Positions 28,104 to 37,437 are shown, counted from the stretch's first letter. The stretch is 64,000 nt of DNA from Comamonas sp. KCTC 72670 (GCA_014656495.1 BNCN01000008.1:62001-126000), one strand, 5' to 3'. A program made the numbers and translations. The notes: generated from the sequence alone by a model not told the origin.

Positions 28104-30500
28104 ATGCGCTTCCTCTGGACCTGCCTGCTCGTGTTGCTCCCTGCGTCTCCCGCGTTGGCGGAGCTGGATTCCTTCGGCCTGGGGACGGGCCGTCATGGCG
28201 CGCTCAACGTGACGACCGTCGACCGCGTCGTCAACGTCGCCACGCCGCTGACGGCGGGCGTGTCCTTGGGGGAGACCCGCGTCCGGGTGGAGCGCGCCAG
28301 CGGGTTCACCGCGGGGATGCTCGTGCTCATCCATCAGAGCGGCGGCCCCGAGGATGCTGTTGGCAACAGCGGCGGCTCGCTCGAACTTCGAGGCGTGGGG
28401 CAGTGGGAGCTGGCCCGCGTGGCCTCGGTGTCGAGCGATTCGACCGAGCTGGTGCTGTCCGCGCCGTTGGTCCACGCCTTCGTCACCCCCGGCGCGCAGG
28501 TGGTCTCCGTGCCCGAGTACACGAACGTCACCGTGTCCGCGGGGGCCGGCGTGACGGCGCGTGCGTGGGACGGGCGCAGTGGTGGCATCGTGGCCTTCCT
28601 CGCCACGGGCAGCGTGACGAACCAAGGATTCATCAGTGTGGACGGCGCGGGCTTCCGGGGCGGCGCCTTCCTCAACCATCCGGAGCTCTATTCCTGCACG
28701 GAGCTGGACCTCGCTCCGGAGGCGGGCGGTTCCTACAAGGGAGAGGGGCTGCGGATGGGCCGCTTCGGGACTGCCGCGGGGCGGGGCAGCGCCGCGGGTG
28801 AGGGCGGTGGCGGCAACTGTCACAATGCGGGAGGCGGCGGTGGCGCGAACGCCGGACGCGGTGGTGGTGGTGGACGCTCGTCGGATGTCGACTCGATGCG
28901 GGACGTGGGCGGGCAGGGTGGCGCGGCCGCGACGTATTCGCTCGTCGAGAAGTTCGTCTTCGGGAGTGGAGGCGGCGCGGGGGAGGGCAATGACGGCCTG
29001 GGCTCGGGCGGAGGCGCGGGTGGTGGCGCCGTGTTCATCCGGGCGCGGGCGTTCTCCGGGAGCGGGCGCATCACCGCGGATGGGAAGTCCGCCGCCAACA
29101 CGCCGGGCGATGATGGCGCGGGGGGTGGTGGCGCGGGCGGCGCGCTCATCCTCCGCGCGGAGGGAACGCTGGGCTGCGGATTCGCGCGTGCGGCGGGTGG
29201 CCGGGGCGGCACCGTGAGTGACCCGGATTGGATACTGGGACCGGGCGGTGGTGGCGGAGGCGGGAGCGTGTTGCTGCAGGGAACGACGACGCCGTGCCCC
29301 ACGGATGTGACGGGCGGTGCCGCCGGAACGCTCATGGCCGCCGACGGTGGCACGCACGGCGCGGGGCTGGGGAGCTCGGGCGTCGTGACGCAGTACCTCG
29401 CGCCCTATCGCGCTCCCGTGATGCCCGCTGTCAGCGCGCCGGTGGATGGCGCGGTGGGAATGCCGGACCGGCCTCGCATCATGGGACGGGCCGCGCCGGG
29501 CGTCCGGGTGCTCGTCTTCGTGGATGGCGTGGAGCGGCTCCAGGTGGCTGCGGACGGGGAGGGGATGTTCTCCGCGCACTTCACGCCGCCGCAGGAGGCG
29601 CTCAGCGTGGGCCCGCACACGCTCCAGGTGGTGGCGGAGTCGCTGGGCGCCTACAGCCTGCCCTCCGTGCCCGTCACCTTCTCCGTCGCCGCCACCCTGG
29701 AGGACGGCGGCGTGGTGGTGGAGCCCATCCTGGTGATTCCCCAGGACGGCGAGACGGTGGGGACCACGCCGCTGTTCGCGGGCGTCGCACCCAACGGCCT
29801 GACGGTGGGCATCGAGGTGGACAACGGCGCGGAGGTCATCGTCCCCGTGGATGGCGCGGGCCGCTTCCGCTACCAGTGGCCCGGTGAGGCGCCCCTGTCT
29901 CCCGGGCCGCACTTCGTCACGGTGCATTCGCACAACGAGACGGGCGTCAGCGGCCCGTACTCACAGCCCATCCGCTTCGAGTCCCAGGCCGTGAGTGGCG
30001 GCGTCGATGGAGGCCCGTCCAATCCCGACGCGGGGACCTCGCAGAGCGATGGTGGCGGGACGCAGGTCCCGGAGGACGGCTGGCCCGTGCTGGTGGTGCC
30101 CGAGGAGGGCGAGGTCGTGGACGCCACGCCACTGTTCGCGGGTGCGGCCTCGCCCGGCGCCACCGTGGTCATCGAGGTGGATGGCAGCGAGGTCGCCACG
30201 GTGACGGCCGATGACACGGGCGCCTTCCGCTACCAGGTGCCGCGAGATGGCGCGCTGGCGGTGGGGCCCCACAGTGTCGCGGCGCTGGAGCAGCTCATCT
30301 CGTCCAGCCGGACGCCGGCGCGCTCCCGCAGCACGGCCTTCCAGGTCCGGGGCCCCGCGGCGCTCGATGTCGGGTGTGGCTGCGGTGCCTCTCCCGTGGG
30401 CATGGTCGGCGCCTGGTCGCTGCTCGTGGGGCTGGCGGTCCTGGCTCGGCGCCGGCACGGGTCGCGCGCCGTGGCGGAAGCGCCCACGACACGGCCGTGA
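28104..30500 (+). CDS. Glycine-rich surface protein with MYXO-CTERM-like anchor (AgmC-like)
   Basis: 798 residues with a signal peptide ending ALAE (about 17-20). Residues ~150-450 are extremely glycine-rich, with blocks such as GGGGNCHNAGGGGG, and could form a beta-helix. Three Ig-like repeats follow, each opening with a P-x-DG(E) phrase and TPLFAG (about 470-560, 560-640, 660-735). The end, DVGCGCGASPVGM, hydrophobic segment, then ARRRHGSR, matches the MYXO-CTERM sorting signal in form, so it is likely processed and displayed on the cell surface. Similar layout to the gliding protein AgmC, but that identity is a guess. Confidence 0.75.
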   Translation: MRFLWTCLLVLLPASPALAELDSFGLGTGRHGALNVTTVDRVVNVATPLTAGVSLGETRVRVERASGFTAGMLVLIHQSGGPEDAVGNSGGSLELRGVGQWELARVASVSSDSTELVLSAPLVHAFVTPGAQVVSVPEYTNVTVSAGAGVTARAWDGRSGGIVAFLATGSVTNQGFISVDGAGFRGGAFLNHPELYSCTELDLAPEAGGSYKGEGLRMGRFGTAAGRGSAAGEGGGGNCHNAGGGGGANAGRGGGGGRSSDVDSMRDVGGQGGAAATYSLVEKFVFGSGGGAGEGNDGLGSGGGAGGGAVFIRARAFSGSGRITADGKSAANTPGDDGAGGGGAGGALILRAEGTLGCGFARAAGGRGGTVSDPDWILGPGGGGGGGSVLLQGTTTPCPTDVTGGAAGTLMAADGGTHGAGLGSSGVVTQYLAPYRAPVMPAVSAPVDGAVGMPDRPRIMGRAAPGVRVLVFVDGVERLQVAADGEGMFSAHFTPPQEALSVGPHTLQVVAESLGAYSLPSVPVTFSVAATLEDGGVVVEPILVIPQDGETVGTTPLFAGVAPNGLTVGIEVDNGAEVIVPVDGAGRFRYQWPGEAPLSPGPHFVTVHSHNETGVSGPYSQPIRFESQAVSGGVDGGPSNPDAGTSQSDGGGTQVPEDGWPVLVVPEEGEVVDATPLFAGAASPGATVVIEVDGSEVATVTADDTGAFRYQVPRDGALAVGPHSVAALEQLISSSRTPARSRSTAFQVRGPAALDVGCGCGASPVGMVGAWSLLVGLAVLARRRHGSRAVAEAPTTRP

Positions 30501-30501
30501 G

Positions 30502-30547
30502 CGCCTCGTTGACCGCGCGAGGCGTCGCCGCCCTCGTCGGGGCGGCG
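30502..30547. terminator. Hairpins between convergent genes
   Basis: CGCCTCG/CGAGGCG stem at 30502-30524 followed by a CGCCGCC/GGCGGCG stem (about 30526-30547). They sit between the stops of the surface protein and the AIM24-type gene and could serve both strands. No T run. Confidence 0.45.
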
Positions 30548-30578
30548 TAGACGAAACGGCGCCCCGTGGCGGCCTCGC

Positions 30579-31376
30579 TCAGTCGTCGCCCAGCAGTCCA
30601 CCGAGCCCGACGCCGCTGAGCACGCTGCCCTCGTCGCGAGCGCCTCCCGAACGCGACGCGGAGAGGATGCGGCCCGCGAGCCTGCTGAATGGGAGCGACT
30701 GGAGCCACACCTTGCCCGGGCCGCGCAGCGTGGCGAAGAAGAGGCCCTCGCCGCCGAAGAGGGCCGTCTTGATGCCGCTCACCAGTTGGATGTCGTAGTC
30801 CACGGTGGGCTGGAACGCGACGATGCAGCCGGTGTCCACGCGGAGCAGCTCCCCGGGGCCCAGCGTGCGCTCGTGGAGCGTGCCGCCCGCGTGGATGAAG
30901 GCGAGCCCGTCGCCCTGGAGCCGCTGCATGATGAAGCCCTCGCCGCCGAACAGGCCGGTGCCCAGCTTCTTCTGGAACGCGATGCCCAGCGACACGCCCT
31001 TGGCCGCCGCGAGGAAGCTGTCCTTCTGGGCAATCAGCTCGCCGCCGAGCTCACCCAGGTTCACCGGGATGATCTTCCCCGGGTAGGGCGCGGCGAAGGA
31101 CACCTTGCGCTTGCCACGGCCACTCTTGTTGAAGAAGACGGTGGTGAAGAGCGACTCGCCCGTCAGCAAGCGCTTGCCCGCTCCGAGCAGCGAGCCGAAG
31201 AACCCGCTCGACTGCTGCGAGCCGTCACCGAAGAGGGTCTCCATCTCGATGCCGTCCTCCATGTACATGAGGGTTCCGGCCTCGGCGACCGCGGCTTCTC
31301 CCGGGTCCAGCTCCACCTCGACGAACTGCAGGTCCTCGCCGTAGATGTGGAAGTCCACTTCGTGCATGCGTGCCAT
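30579..31376 (-). CDS. AIM24/TIGR00266-family protein
   Basis: 265 residues of the double-stranded beta-helix AIM24 family. Family phrases: [21 protein letters not shown] at the start (first repeat), [32 protein letters not shown] and a C-terminal [19 protein letters not shown]. Cytoplasmic, role in bacteria unknown; the yeast homologue is a mitochondrial inner-membrane organiser. ATG 31376; ATG 31367 is an equally possible start. Stands alone. Confidence 0.92.
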   Translation of the reverse strand: MARMHEVDFHIYGEDLQFVEVELDPGEAAVAEAGTLMYMEDGIEMETLFGDGSQQSSGFFGSLLGAGKRLLTGESLFTTVFFNKSGRGKRKVSFAAPYPGKIIPVNLGELGGELIAQKDSFLAAAKGVSLGIAFQKKLGTGLFGGEGFIMQRLQGDGLAFIHAGGTLHERTLGPGELLRVDTGCIVAFQPTVDYDIQLVSGIKTALFGGEGLFFATLRGPGKVWLQSLPFSRLAGRILSASRSGGARDEGSVLSGVGLGGLLGDD

Positions 31377-31411
31377 GGGCGCGCACCATAGCCAGCCATC
31401 CTGTCGCGGGA

Positions 31412-31933
31412 CTACCGCGACAGAATCAGGGCCAGCGTCGCCACGAGCCGCGCGTCGTCATTCCCGATATGGGGCGGGATGGACAGTGACACGGGGTTCT
31501 CCAGACCGGCGAGGCACGAACGCCAACCCTGGTAGCGCCCTTCCGCGGACGCCTGGAGCTGGTAGCTGCAGCGGCCCACGTCGCCCTTGAACGTCTGCGG
31601 CGTCACCTGGAAGTCGGTGAGCTGGCCACCAAACGTGCCCTTGGCGCGCAAGGCGCCGTCCTCCTGCGTCAGCCGCAGGTCCACGGGCCCACTGCCGTAG
31701 ATGCCACGCACGCGCGCGGTGTCGAGCGTGAGGTTGAGCGGCCTGCCGAAGGCGCGGCCTCGCAGGGCATCGTCGCTGAAGCCAAGCTGCAGGTCGGGGC
31801 TGCTGACGTCGCGGTCGGTGACGCGCGCGTTGAGCGCGACGCGGGGCGTCCTCAGGTCGAGGTACTGAACGGGCTGCGCCCAGGCCGCGCCGGCCGCGAG
31901 CAGCGCGGCCGTGAAGATATGTGAAGTTCGCAT
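31412..31933 (-). CDS. Secreted hypothetical protein
   Basis: 173 residues with a signal peptide cleaved after AWA (about 17-19). The mature domain is beta-rich with repeated strand pairs ([19 protein letters not shown]) and two cysteines (about 130 and 147) that could form a disulfide. No known family. It is 35 bp upstream of the AIM24-type gene on the same strand and could be in its operon. Confidence 0.65.
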   Translation of the reverse strand: MRTSHIFTAALLAAGAAWAQPVQYLDLRTPRVALNARVTDRDVSSPDLQLGFSDDALRGRAFGRPLNLTLDTARVRGIYGSGPVDLRLTQEDGALRAKGTFGGQLTDFQVTPQTFKGDVGRCSYQLQASAEGRYQGWRSCLAGLENPVSLSIPPHIGNDDARLVATLALILSR

Positions 31934-32112
31934 GGATTAAACGTAGTCGGCTCGCCAACCCGTCGCCCGTGTCTTAGGTGTGGTGCACGCGATGAGGCGT
32001 TGACCTGCCCGGGGTGCGGGCGGGTTGCCGGGCAGCGGTCCCCAACGGCCGTTATGCCCCAGCGTTCCGGGCGCTGTCGTGGCTGGCACCGGTGTGAAGG
32101 AGGTCGTTGTTC

Positions 32113-33327
32113 GTGGCGGAGCTGACCCCAGGCATGGAGCAAGAGGCCCGGCCCAGAGTGTCCCTGGCGCTGGCGTTGCGGTGGTTGATGTCGCTCGGCG
32201 GCATCCTCACGCTGATGGGCGGGCTGCATGCGTACCTCGCGGTGCGGCTGTTCGTGAGCCCGCAGCTCCCCGCGCCGTGGACGAGCGTGGGGCCCCTGCT
32301 GGTGGCGCTGCTCTTCGTGTTGCTGCCCGTGGGCATGGCGGCGTCGCGGCGCGAGCCGACCTTCTGGACGCAGGCGCTCCAGTGGACGTCCTACGTGTGG
32401 ATGGGCGCCTTCGGCATCCTGCTCAGCGCGGTGGTGGTAACGGACCTGGTGGGCGCGGTCCTGTCGTGGACGGGCGTGGTGCCGGATGCGCTGGCCCTGG
32501 CGCGAGGCAAGGCGCTGGTGTCCGTGGGCGTGACGGTGCCCGCGGTGGTGTATGCCTTCATCACCGCGCGAGGCCGGGCGACGGTGGAGCGGGTGACGGT
32601 GCCGGTGGCGGGACTGGCGCCCGGTCTCCACGGCGCGAAAGTGGTGCAGATCTCCGACATTCACGTGGGCCCCACGCTGGATGGCCGCTGGCTGCGGCGC
32701 GTGGTGGAGCAGGTGAACGCGCTCCAGCCGGACGTCGTGGCGGTGACGGGCGACCTGGTGGACGGCACCGTGGACGCGTTGCGTGAGGAGGTGAAGCCCC
32801 TGGCGGAGCTGCGCGCGTCGCTGGGCGTCTTCTACGTCACGGGCAATCATGAATACTATCACGGCGGTCCCGCCTGGGCGGCCGAGGTCGCGCGCCTGGG
32901 CCTCACCCCTCTCCAGAACGAGCACCGGGTGGTGGAGCGCGACGGCGCGCGGCTGACCATCGCCGGGGTGACGGATTACGACGCGGGCCACATCATCCCC
33001 GCGCATGCCAGCAGTCCGGAGCGGGCGCTGCATGGGGCGCCCCAGGGTGTGCCCCGTCTGTTGTTGGCGCACCAGCCGCGGACGGCCCTGCGGGTGGCGA
33101 AGGCGGGCGTGATGGTGGACCTGCAGCTTTCCGGTCATACACACGGAGGGCAGATGTTTCCCTTCATGTTCTTCATCAAGTTGCAGCAGCCGGTGGTGCG
33201 CGGTCTGGCCACCATCGCCGGGGTGCGCGTCTATACCCACAGAGGGACGGGCTACTGGGGGCCGCCGCTGCGGCTGGGGCCCACGCCTGAGATTGCCGAG
33301 CTGACCCTGGTGCCCGCCCCGGGGTAA
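32113..33327 (+). CDS. Membrane-bound metallophosphoesterase (YkuE/YaeI type)
   Basis: 404 residues. About four N-terminal membrane helices (20-160), then a calcineurin-type phosphoesterase domain: QISDIHVGPT (DxH), TGDLVDG (GDxxD region), TGNHEYY (GNHE), LLLAHQPR and LSGHTHGGQ (GHxH). The domain faces the side where family members hydrolyse phosphate esters of lipids or peptidoglycan precursors. GTG 32113 was chosen because AAGGAGG at 32097-32103 is nine bases away; a TTG at 32107 is too close and ATG 32134 has no ribosome site. Confidence 0.93.
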   Translation: MAELTPGMEQEARPRVSLALALRWLMSLGGILTLMGGLHAYLAVRLFVSPQLPAPWTSVGPLLVALLFVLLPVGMAASRREPTFWTQALQWTSYVWMGAFGILLSAVVVTDLVGAVLSWTGVVPDALALARGKALVSVGVTVPAVVYAFITARGRATVERVTVPVAGLAPGLHGAKVVQISDIHVGPTLDGRWLRRVVEQVNALQPDVVAVTGDLVDGTVDALREEVKPLAELRASLGVFYVTGNHEYYHGGPAWAAEVARLGLTPLQNEHRVVERDGARLTIAGVTDYDAGHIIPAHASSPERALHGAPQGVPRLLLAHQPRTALRVAKAGVMVDLQLSGHTHGGQMFPFMFFIKLQQPVVRGLATIAGVRVYTHRGTGYWGPPLRLGPTPEIAELTLVPAPG

Positions 33328-33399
33328 TTGCACACCATGTGCAAGGGTTGCGTGTCAGCCTAGACTCCGGGGTTCTCCTAGCTGAAGAGGAAAACTCCC

Positions 33400-34473
33400 C
33401 TGGATCTGGCAACGCTCAACAAGCTGCTCGCGGTCGGTGTGCAGAACGGTGCATCGGACATCCACTTCCGGCCGGGGGACCCGCCCATCTACCGGGTGAA
33501 CGGCGCCCTCCGGCCCCTGAAGATGGAGAAGCTCCACGCGGACCACACGCGGCAGGTGGCCTTCCACGTCGTGTCGGACCCGGCGGTGAAGCAGCAAATC
33601 GATACGCTGCAGGAGTGCGACGCGTCGTACAGCCTGCCGGGCGTGGCGCGCTTCCGCGTGAACATCTACCGGCAGCGCGGCTCGCTGGCGTGCATCCTGC
33701 GCATCATCCCGGATGAAATCCCAACCATTGACGGGCTGGGATTGCCGCAGGTGCTGAAGAAGATCGCCGGCAACGAGCGCGGGCTGGTGTTGGTGACGGG
33801 GGCCACGGGGTCGGGCAAGAGCTCCACGCTGGCGTCGATGATCGACCACATCAACCGCACGGAGAACCTGCACGTCCTCACCATCGAGGACCCCATCGAG
33901 TTCATCTACAAGAACATCAAGTCGTCCATCTCCCAGCGCGAGATTGGCCCCGACACACAGAGCTTCGCGATTGCCCTGCGCGCGGCGCTGCGCCAGGACC
34001 CGGACGTCATCCTCGTCGGTGAGATGCGAGACACGGAGACCATCGACATCGCGCTCAAGGCGTCGGAGACGGGCCACCTGGTGCTCTCCACGGTGCACAC
34101 GACGGACGCGTCCCGCACCATCAACCGCCTGGTGTCCGTGTTCCCCGCGGAAGAGCAGACGATGGTGCGCATGCGGCTGGCGGACTGTCTGAAGGCCACG
34201 GTGTCGCAGCGCCTGCTGCCCCGGGCCAGCGGCAAGGGCCGCACGGTGGCGCTGGAAATCATGGTGCAGACGAAGACGGTGGAGCAGTACATCCGCGACG
34301 ACCGCGCCAACGAGCTGAAGGACGTCATCGAGAAGGGCCGCGACATGTTCGGCATGCAGTCCTTCGACCAGCACCTGACGCAGCTCTACCGCGAGGGGCT
34401 CATCACCCTGGAGACGGCGCAGAGCGCGGCCTCCAACCCGGCGGACTTCCAGCGCGCGCTCGAGTTCGAGTGA
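33400..34473 (+). CDS. PilT-family twitching ATPase, apparent CTG start
   Basis: Hexameric retraction ATPase of type IV pili or a paralogue. Starting at CTG 33400 gives 357 residues with N-terminus (M)DLATLNKLLAVGVQNGASD, which matches PilT family starts; the next start, GTG 33439, would remove helix 1. AGAGGA sits about eight bases before the CTG, and TAG at 33379 closes the frame upstream. Walker A GATGSGKSS (about 134-142), Asp box, Walker B VILVGEMRD and His box HLVLSTVHTTDA are intact. No pil genes nearby, so a stand-alone paralogue. Confidence 0.93.
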   Translation: MDLATLNKLLAVGVQNGASDIHFRPGDPPIYRVNGALRPLKMEKLHADHTRQVAFHVVSDPAVKQQIDTLQECDASYSLPGVARFRVNIYRQRGSLACILRIIPDEIPTIDGLGLPQVLKKIAGNERGLVLVTGATGSGKSSTLASMIDHINRTENLHVLTIEDPIEFIYKNIKSSISQREIGPDTQSFAIALRAALRQDPDVILVGEMRDTETIDIALKASETGHLVLSTVHTTDASRTINRLVSVFPAEEQTMVRMRLADCLKATVSQRLLPRASGKGRTVALEIMVQTKTVEQYIRDDRANELKDVIEKGRDMFGMQSFDQHLTQLYREGLITLETAQSAASNPADFQRALEFE

Positions 34474-34505
34474 GCGCTGTCCCCGGTTGACGGGGCGCGA
34501 CCGGG

Positions 34506-35897
34506 GTGGATGCATGGCCGCACCCCGGGGCTGAGGACACGGCGCGCGCGCCCCGTCAGGATGCGGAGGCGCTCCGGAGCCGCATCGTCCGGCATGAGGG
34601 GCGCAAGACGTTGATGGTCGACGTGCTTGGTCTGCCGGAGACGGACTCGGACTACCTGCTCCTGCTCTCCTCGTTTCGTCAGCAGCTCCAGGCGGCGCTG
34701 GGGCCCGGCATTCCCCGGCTGCTGTCATGTGACTTCTCCACCAGCACCGACGTCGCGCGCATGGCGGGCGACGTGGTGTTGATGGACGCGATGTCGCCGT
34801 ACTTCGACTTCGTGGTGGCCTGTATCTGCGGCATCCCGCGCATCACCCTGCTGGGAACGCCGGAGGACTGGAAGGCCATCCGCCGCCGCATCAATGTCAT
34901 CCAGGAGCTGGACCTGTCGTGGTGGACGTCGTCGTTGATTCCCATCATGGATGCGTTCGTGAGCGCGTCCGAGGGACGACCCGACCGCGAGTACTGGAAA
35001 AAGATGTACAAGCCCGCGAAGGCCTATGGGTGGGACAGGGCGACAGGCTGGATTGCCCGGCTGATCCCCTATGTCGCGGACGGTGGGAGCTTCAATCGAC
35101 GAAACCCGATGCTGGAGACTTCGCACGTGGAGTTGATGGCCTCGTGTGCGAAAGCGGCTGCGGGCAGGTGGTACGAAGGGCCGGGGCTGGCGTTGAGGGA
35201 CGCGCCAGCGGGGCTGTCGAGCGTGCCTTTGAAAATGACGTTCCCCGGGAGCCGCAAGTCCGAGGAGTGGAAACTGGAAGCGGGTGTCCTCGCGGTCGAG
35301 GTGGATGGCGCGGGCGCGCTGATTCCCAGGGCGGGCGTCACCGTGAAGGATGGCGGCACCTCCGCTCAGGCCCTCATCGAGCGCATCTTCGCGGAGCACT
35401 CCGCGACGCGAACCACCCGCGTGGACGCCTTCCAGGGCACCGCGGAGCTCAATGCCCTCTTCGCCCACATCGAAGAGGCCACGCTGTTCTCTGGTGAGAA
35501 CGCCTGGCGCATCCGGCCCCGCACGGACCACGCGGAGATCCGCATCGCCGTGGACGCGGAGGGCTCGCAGCGCATCACCGTCGTGGCGCTCATGGACCTG
35601 CCCGATGGAACCGTGCTGGCGTGGCGAGACGCCTACAGGAAGTCGAACGCGTGTGTGGTCCGGTTGAACGCGAGCCAGCTCGAGCCCCTGCCCCCCGCGG
35701 GCGAGGACGAAATCCAGGGCTGGAGTTCCATGCGGGGCGCCAGGCTGCGGGTGCCCGTGCTGACCTCGGCGCAGACGCCCGCGGAGATCCCCGTGGTGGG
35801 GACGTCGTTCCTGGAGCTGCTCACACGGGTGCTCGACAGCGGCGGCTCCACCGACCTGGAGCCCCTGGCCACGCTCGATCAGCGGCTGATGCTCTAG
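34506..35897 (+). CDS. DUF4419-domain protein, possibly N-terminally shortened
   Basis: 463 residues from GTG 34506. The segment about 20-240 carries DUF4419 features: EALRSRIVRHEGRKTL, DFSTSTDVARMAGDVVLMD, YFDFVVACICGIPRITLLGT and WWTSSLIPIMDAF. As I recall the family, another ~60-90 residues usually precede the first of these, and they are absent; only 32 bp separate this GTG from the pilT stop. So the gene may have lost its 5' end or use a shorter form. The C-terminal 200 residues are unrecognised. Function of DUF4419 is unknown. Confidence 0.75.
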   Translation: MDAWPHPGAEDTARAPRQDAEALRSRIVRHEGRKTLMVDVLGLPETDSDYLLLLSSFRQQLQAALGPGIPRLLSCDFSTSTDVARMAGDVVLMDAMSPYFDFVVACICGIPRITLLGTPEDWKAIRRRINVIQELDLSWWTSSLIPIMDAFVSASEGRPDREYWKKMYKPAKAYGWDRATGWIARLIPYVADGGSFNRRNPMLETSHVELMASCAKAAAGRWYEGPGLALRDAPAGLSSVPLKMTFPGSRKSEEWKLEAGVLAVEVDGAGALIPRAGVTVKDGGTSAQALIERIFAEHSATRTTRVDAFQGTAELNALFAHIEEATLFSGENAWRIRPRTDHAEIRIAVDAEGSQRITVVALMDLPDGTVLAWRDAYRKSNACVVRLNASQLEPLPPAGEDEIQGWSSMRGARLRVPVLTSAQTPAEIPVVGTSFLELLTRVLDSGGSTDLEPLATLDQRLML

Positions 35898-35960
35898 ACG
35901 CAGGTGCCGCTGCCAAAGCGCGGAAAACCCGGCGGAGACAGCGGGGGTCGGTTAAGACTC

Positions 35961-35984
35961 AGTAACACATGAATAGGTGTTACT
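35961..35984. promoter_or_regulatory. Perfect inverted repeat, operator candidate
   Basis: AGTAACAC and GTGTTACT, eight bases each, around an eight-base AT-rich spacer. It lies 130 bp before the receiver-like gene, in the most AT-rich stretch of the window (about 35945-36110). Size and symmetry suit a dimeric repressor. Confidence 0.5.
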
Positions 35985-36113
35985 TTCGACCCACTGGACG
36001 GATGTATCATCACACGCTCAAAGGCCCGGACAAGGTCCAGCAATTCAGGATTTGTTCTCCAGAATTGAAGCAAAGATTGATATTTCCGCTCTTGCTGGTT
36101 TATTGTCACATTC

Positions 36114-36647
36114 GTGTCCAGCGCCCCCGCCCCCCTCATCCGTCGTGCGCAGTCCCTCCTCGACGCCCGCCATCTGGTCGAGGCTGGCGCACTGCGTCTT
36201 CCCTTCGAGCCCGCGCCCATGCCGGCGCGGAGCCGGCGGAGCGCTCCGAAGGGGCCTCGGGTGATGCTCGTCTCCGAGGAGCCGCTGTTCCGGCTGGCCA
36301 TGGGGCGCGAGCTGGCGTCCGACTTCGAGCTGGTGCCCACGCTGGGAATCGCGTCGGCGGATCGCCGGATGGACCTGGGCGTGATTCCCGAGGCGGTCAT
36401 CGTGGATCTCGACTCGGTGCAGCGCGCCGCCGTGCCCACCTTCCTGGCGCGGCTGGTGGAGCGCGACTTGTCGGGGCCGCGCATCCTGGTGTCGTCGCAC
36501 TTTCGCCCCGAGGTGGCGGCGGCCTACAGCGCCTCCAGCCTGACGCACTTCGCGCTGTCCCGGCCGTGGCGTCCGGGCTGCCTGCGCACGTTGGTGGAGT
36601 CGGTGATGGGCTTGTCGGGACTGCGCGCCATGACGGCGGGGCGCTGA
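36114..36647 (+). CDS. Receiver-like response regulator
   Basis: 177 residues from GTG 36114. A ~45-residue proline/arginine-rich leader is followed by a receiver-like domain: VMLVSEEPLFRLAMG (beta-1 region, with E in place of the DD pair), VIVDLDS with a candidate phospho-Asp, ILVSSHF (beta-4) and LSRPW, where arginine replaces the usual lysine of the KP motif. The acid pocket is incomplete, so it may be phosphorylation-independent. No output domain. The start has no good ribosome site; an ATG at 36219 or 36263 is possible. Confidence 0.65.
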   Translation: MSSAPAPLIRRAQSLLDARHLVEAGALRLPFEPAPMPARSRRSAPKGPRVMLVSEEPLFRLAMGRELASDFELVPTLGIASADRRMDLGVIPEAVIVDLDSVQRAAVPTFLARLVERDLSGPRILVSSHFRPEVAAAYSASSLTHFALSRPWRPGCLRTLVESVMGLSGLRAMTAGR

Positions 36648-36657
36648 GGAGCAGGGC

Positions 36658-37431
36658 ATGAGCCGCGGGGCCTCGTTCTCGGAGCGGCTGGTGGACGCGG
36701 GCCGAGGGCTGCTCACAGGGGTGACGAGCGCGTCGGTGGGGGTGGCTCGCAGCGTGGGCGTGGTGCTGAAGTCCGTGGGCGGCGGCGTGGCGCAGTGCGC
36801 GCGCGGCCGTCCGCGCGAGGGACTCCCCCGCCTGGGCCAGGGCCTGACGCGCGTCGCGCAGCTCCCCGCGGACGCGGTGCTGATGGTGGGCGGGCGCGTG
36901 CTCAGCTCGGTGCAGGTGCTCGCGGGGCTGGAGCCTCCGGGCCGCCGCCTCACCGAGGATGAAATCGCGCGCGTGCGCCCCGTCTTCGGTGACAGCCTCA
37001 ACTACGCGGCGGTGCGCGTGAAGGTGGGCCGGCTGGGCTTGCTGGGCCTCCCGGGCCGGGCCTTCGCTCACGGCAACACCGTCTTCGTCCCGCCCCCGAG
37101 CGGGGACGTGGACTTCGGCCTGCTCGTCCACGAGCTGACGCACGTCTGGCAGCACCAGCACGGCGGCACCGCGTACCTGAGCGCCGCGCTGGCCGCGCAG
37201 TGGTCCGGTGATGGCTACGACTGGCGCAAGGGCGTGAGCCGCGAGAAGCGCTGGGCCCAGCTCAACCCCGAGCAGCAGGCCCAGCTCATCGAGGACGCCG
37301 CCGTCGCGGGCCTCATCCCGTTCACCCGGCACGTGTCCGCGCGCATGAAGCTGCGGGGCTGGACGGACGCGGCGCTGGCCTTGCTGGATGAAGCGGTGGA
37401 CAGCCTGCGCGCGGGTCGCGGCGCGCCCTGA
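36658..37431 (+). CDS. HExxH (DUF4157-like) putative metallopeptidase
   Basis: 257 residues, no signal peptide. The core GLLVHELTHVWQHQHGG (155-170) has the zincin HExxH motif (H158, E159, H162). The HELTHVWQ form is typical of DUF4157 domains, which in other bacteria accompany contractile injection systems and polymorphic toxins. The N-terminal 90 residues contain a small-residue, weakly hydrophobic stretch (VGVARSVGVVLKSVGGGVAQ). It starts 10 bp after the receiver-like gene and is probably co-transcribed. No injection-system genes are in the window. Confidence 0.7.
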   Translation: MSRGASFSERLVDAGRGLLTGVTSASVGVARSVGVVLKSVGGGVAQCARGRPREGLPRLGQGLTRVAQLPADAVLMVGGRVLSSVQVLAGLEPPGRRLTEDEIARVRPVFGDSLNYAAVRVKVGRLGLLGLPGRAFAHGNTVFVPPPSGDVDFGLLVHELTHVWQHQHGGTAYLSAALAAQWSGDGYDWRKGVSREKRWAQLNPEQQAQLIEDAAVAGLIPFTRHVSARMKLRGWTDAALALLDEAVDSLRAGRGAP

Positions 37432-37437
37432 CGCACG

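Noticed and set aside
27882..29933. A 683-codon open frame on the minus strand
   Set aside because: Antisense to the glycine-rich surface protein; no motif and shadow composition.
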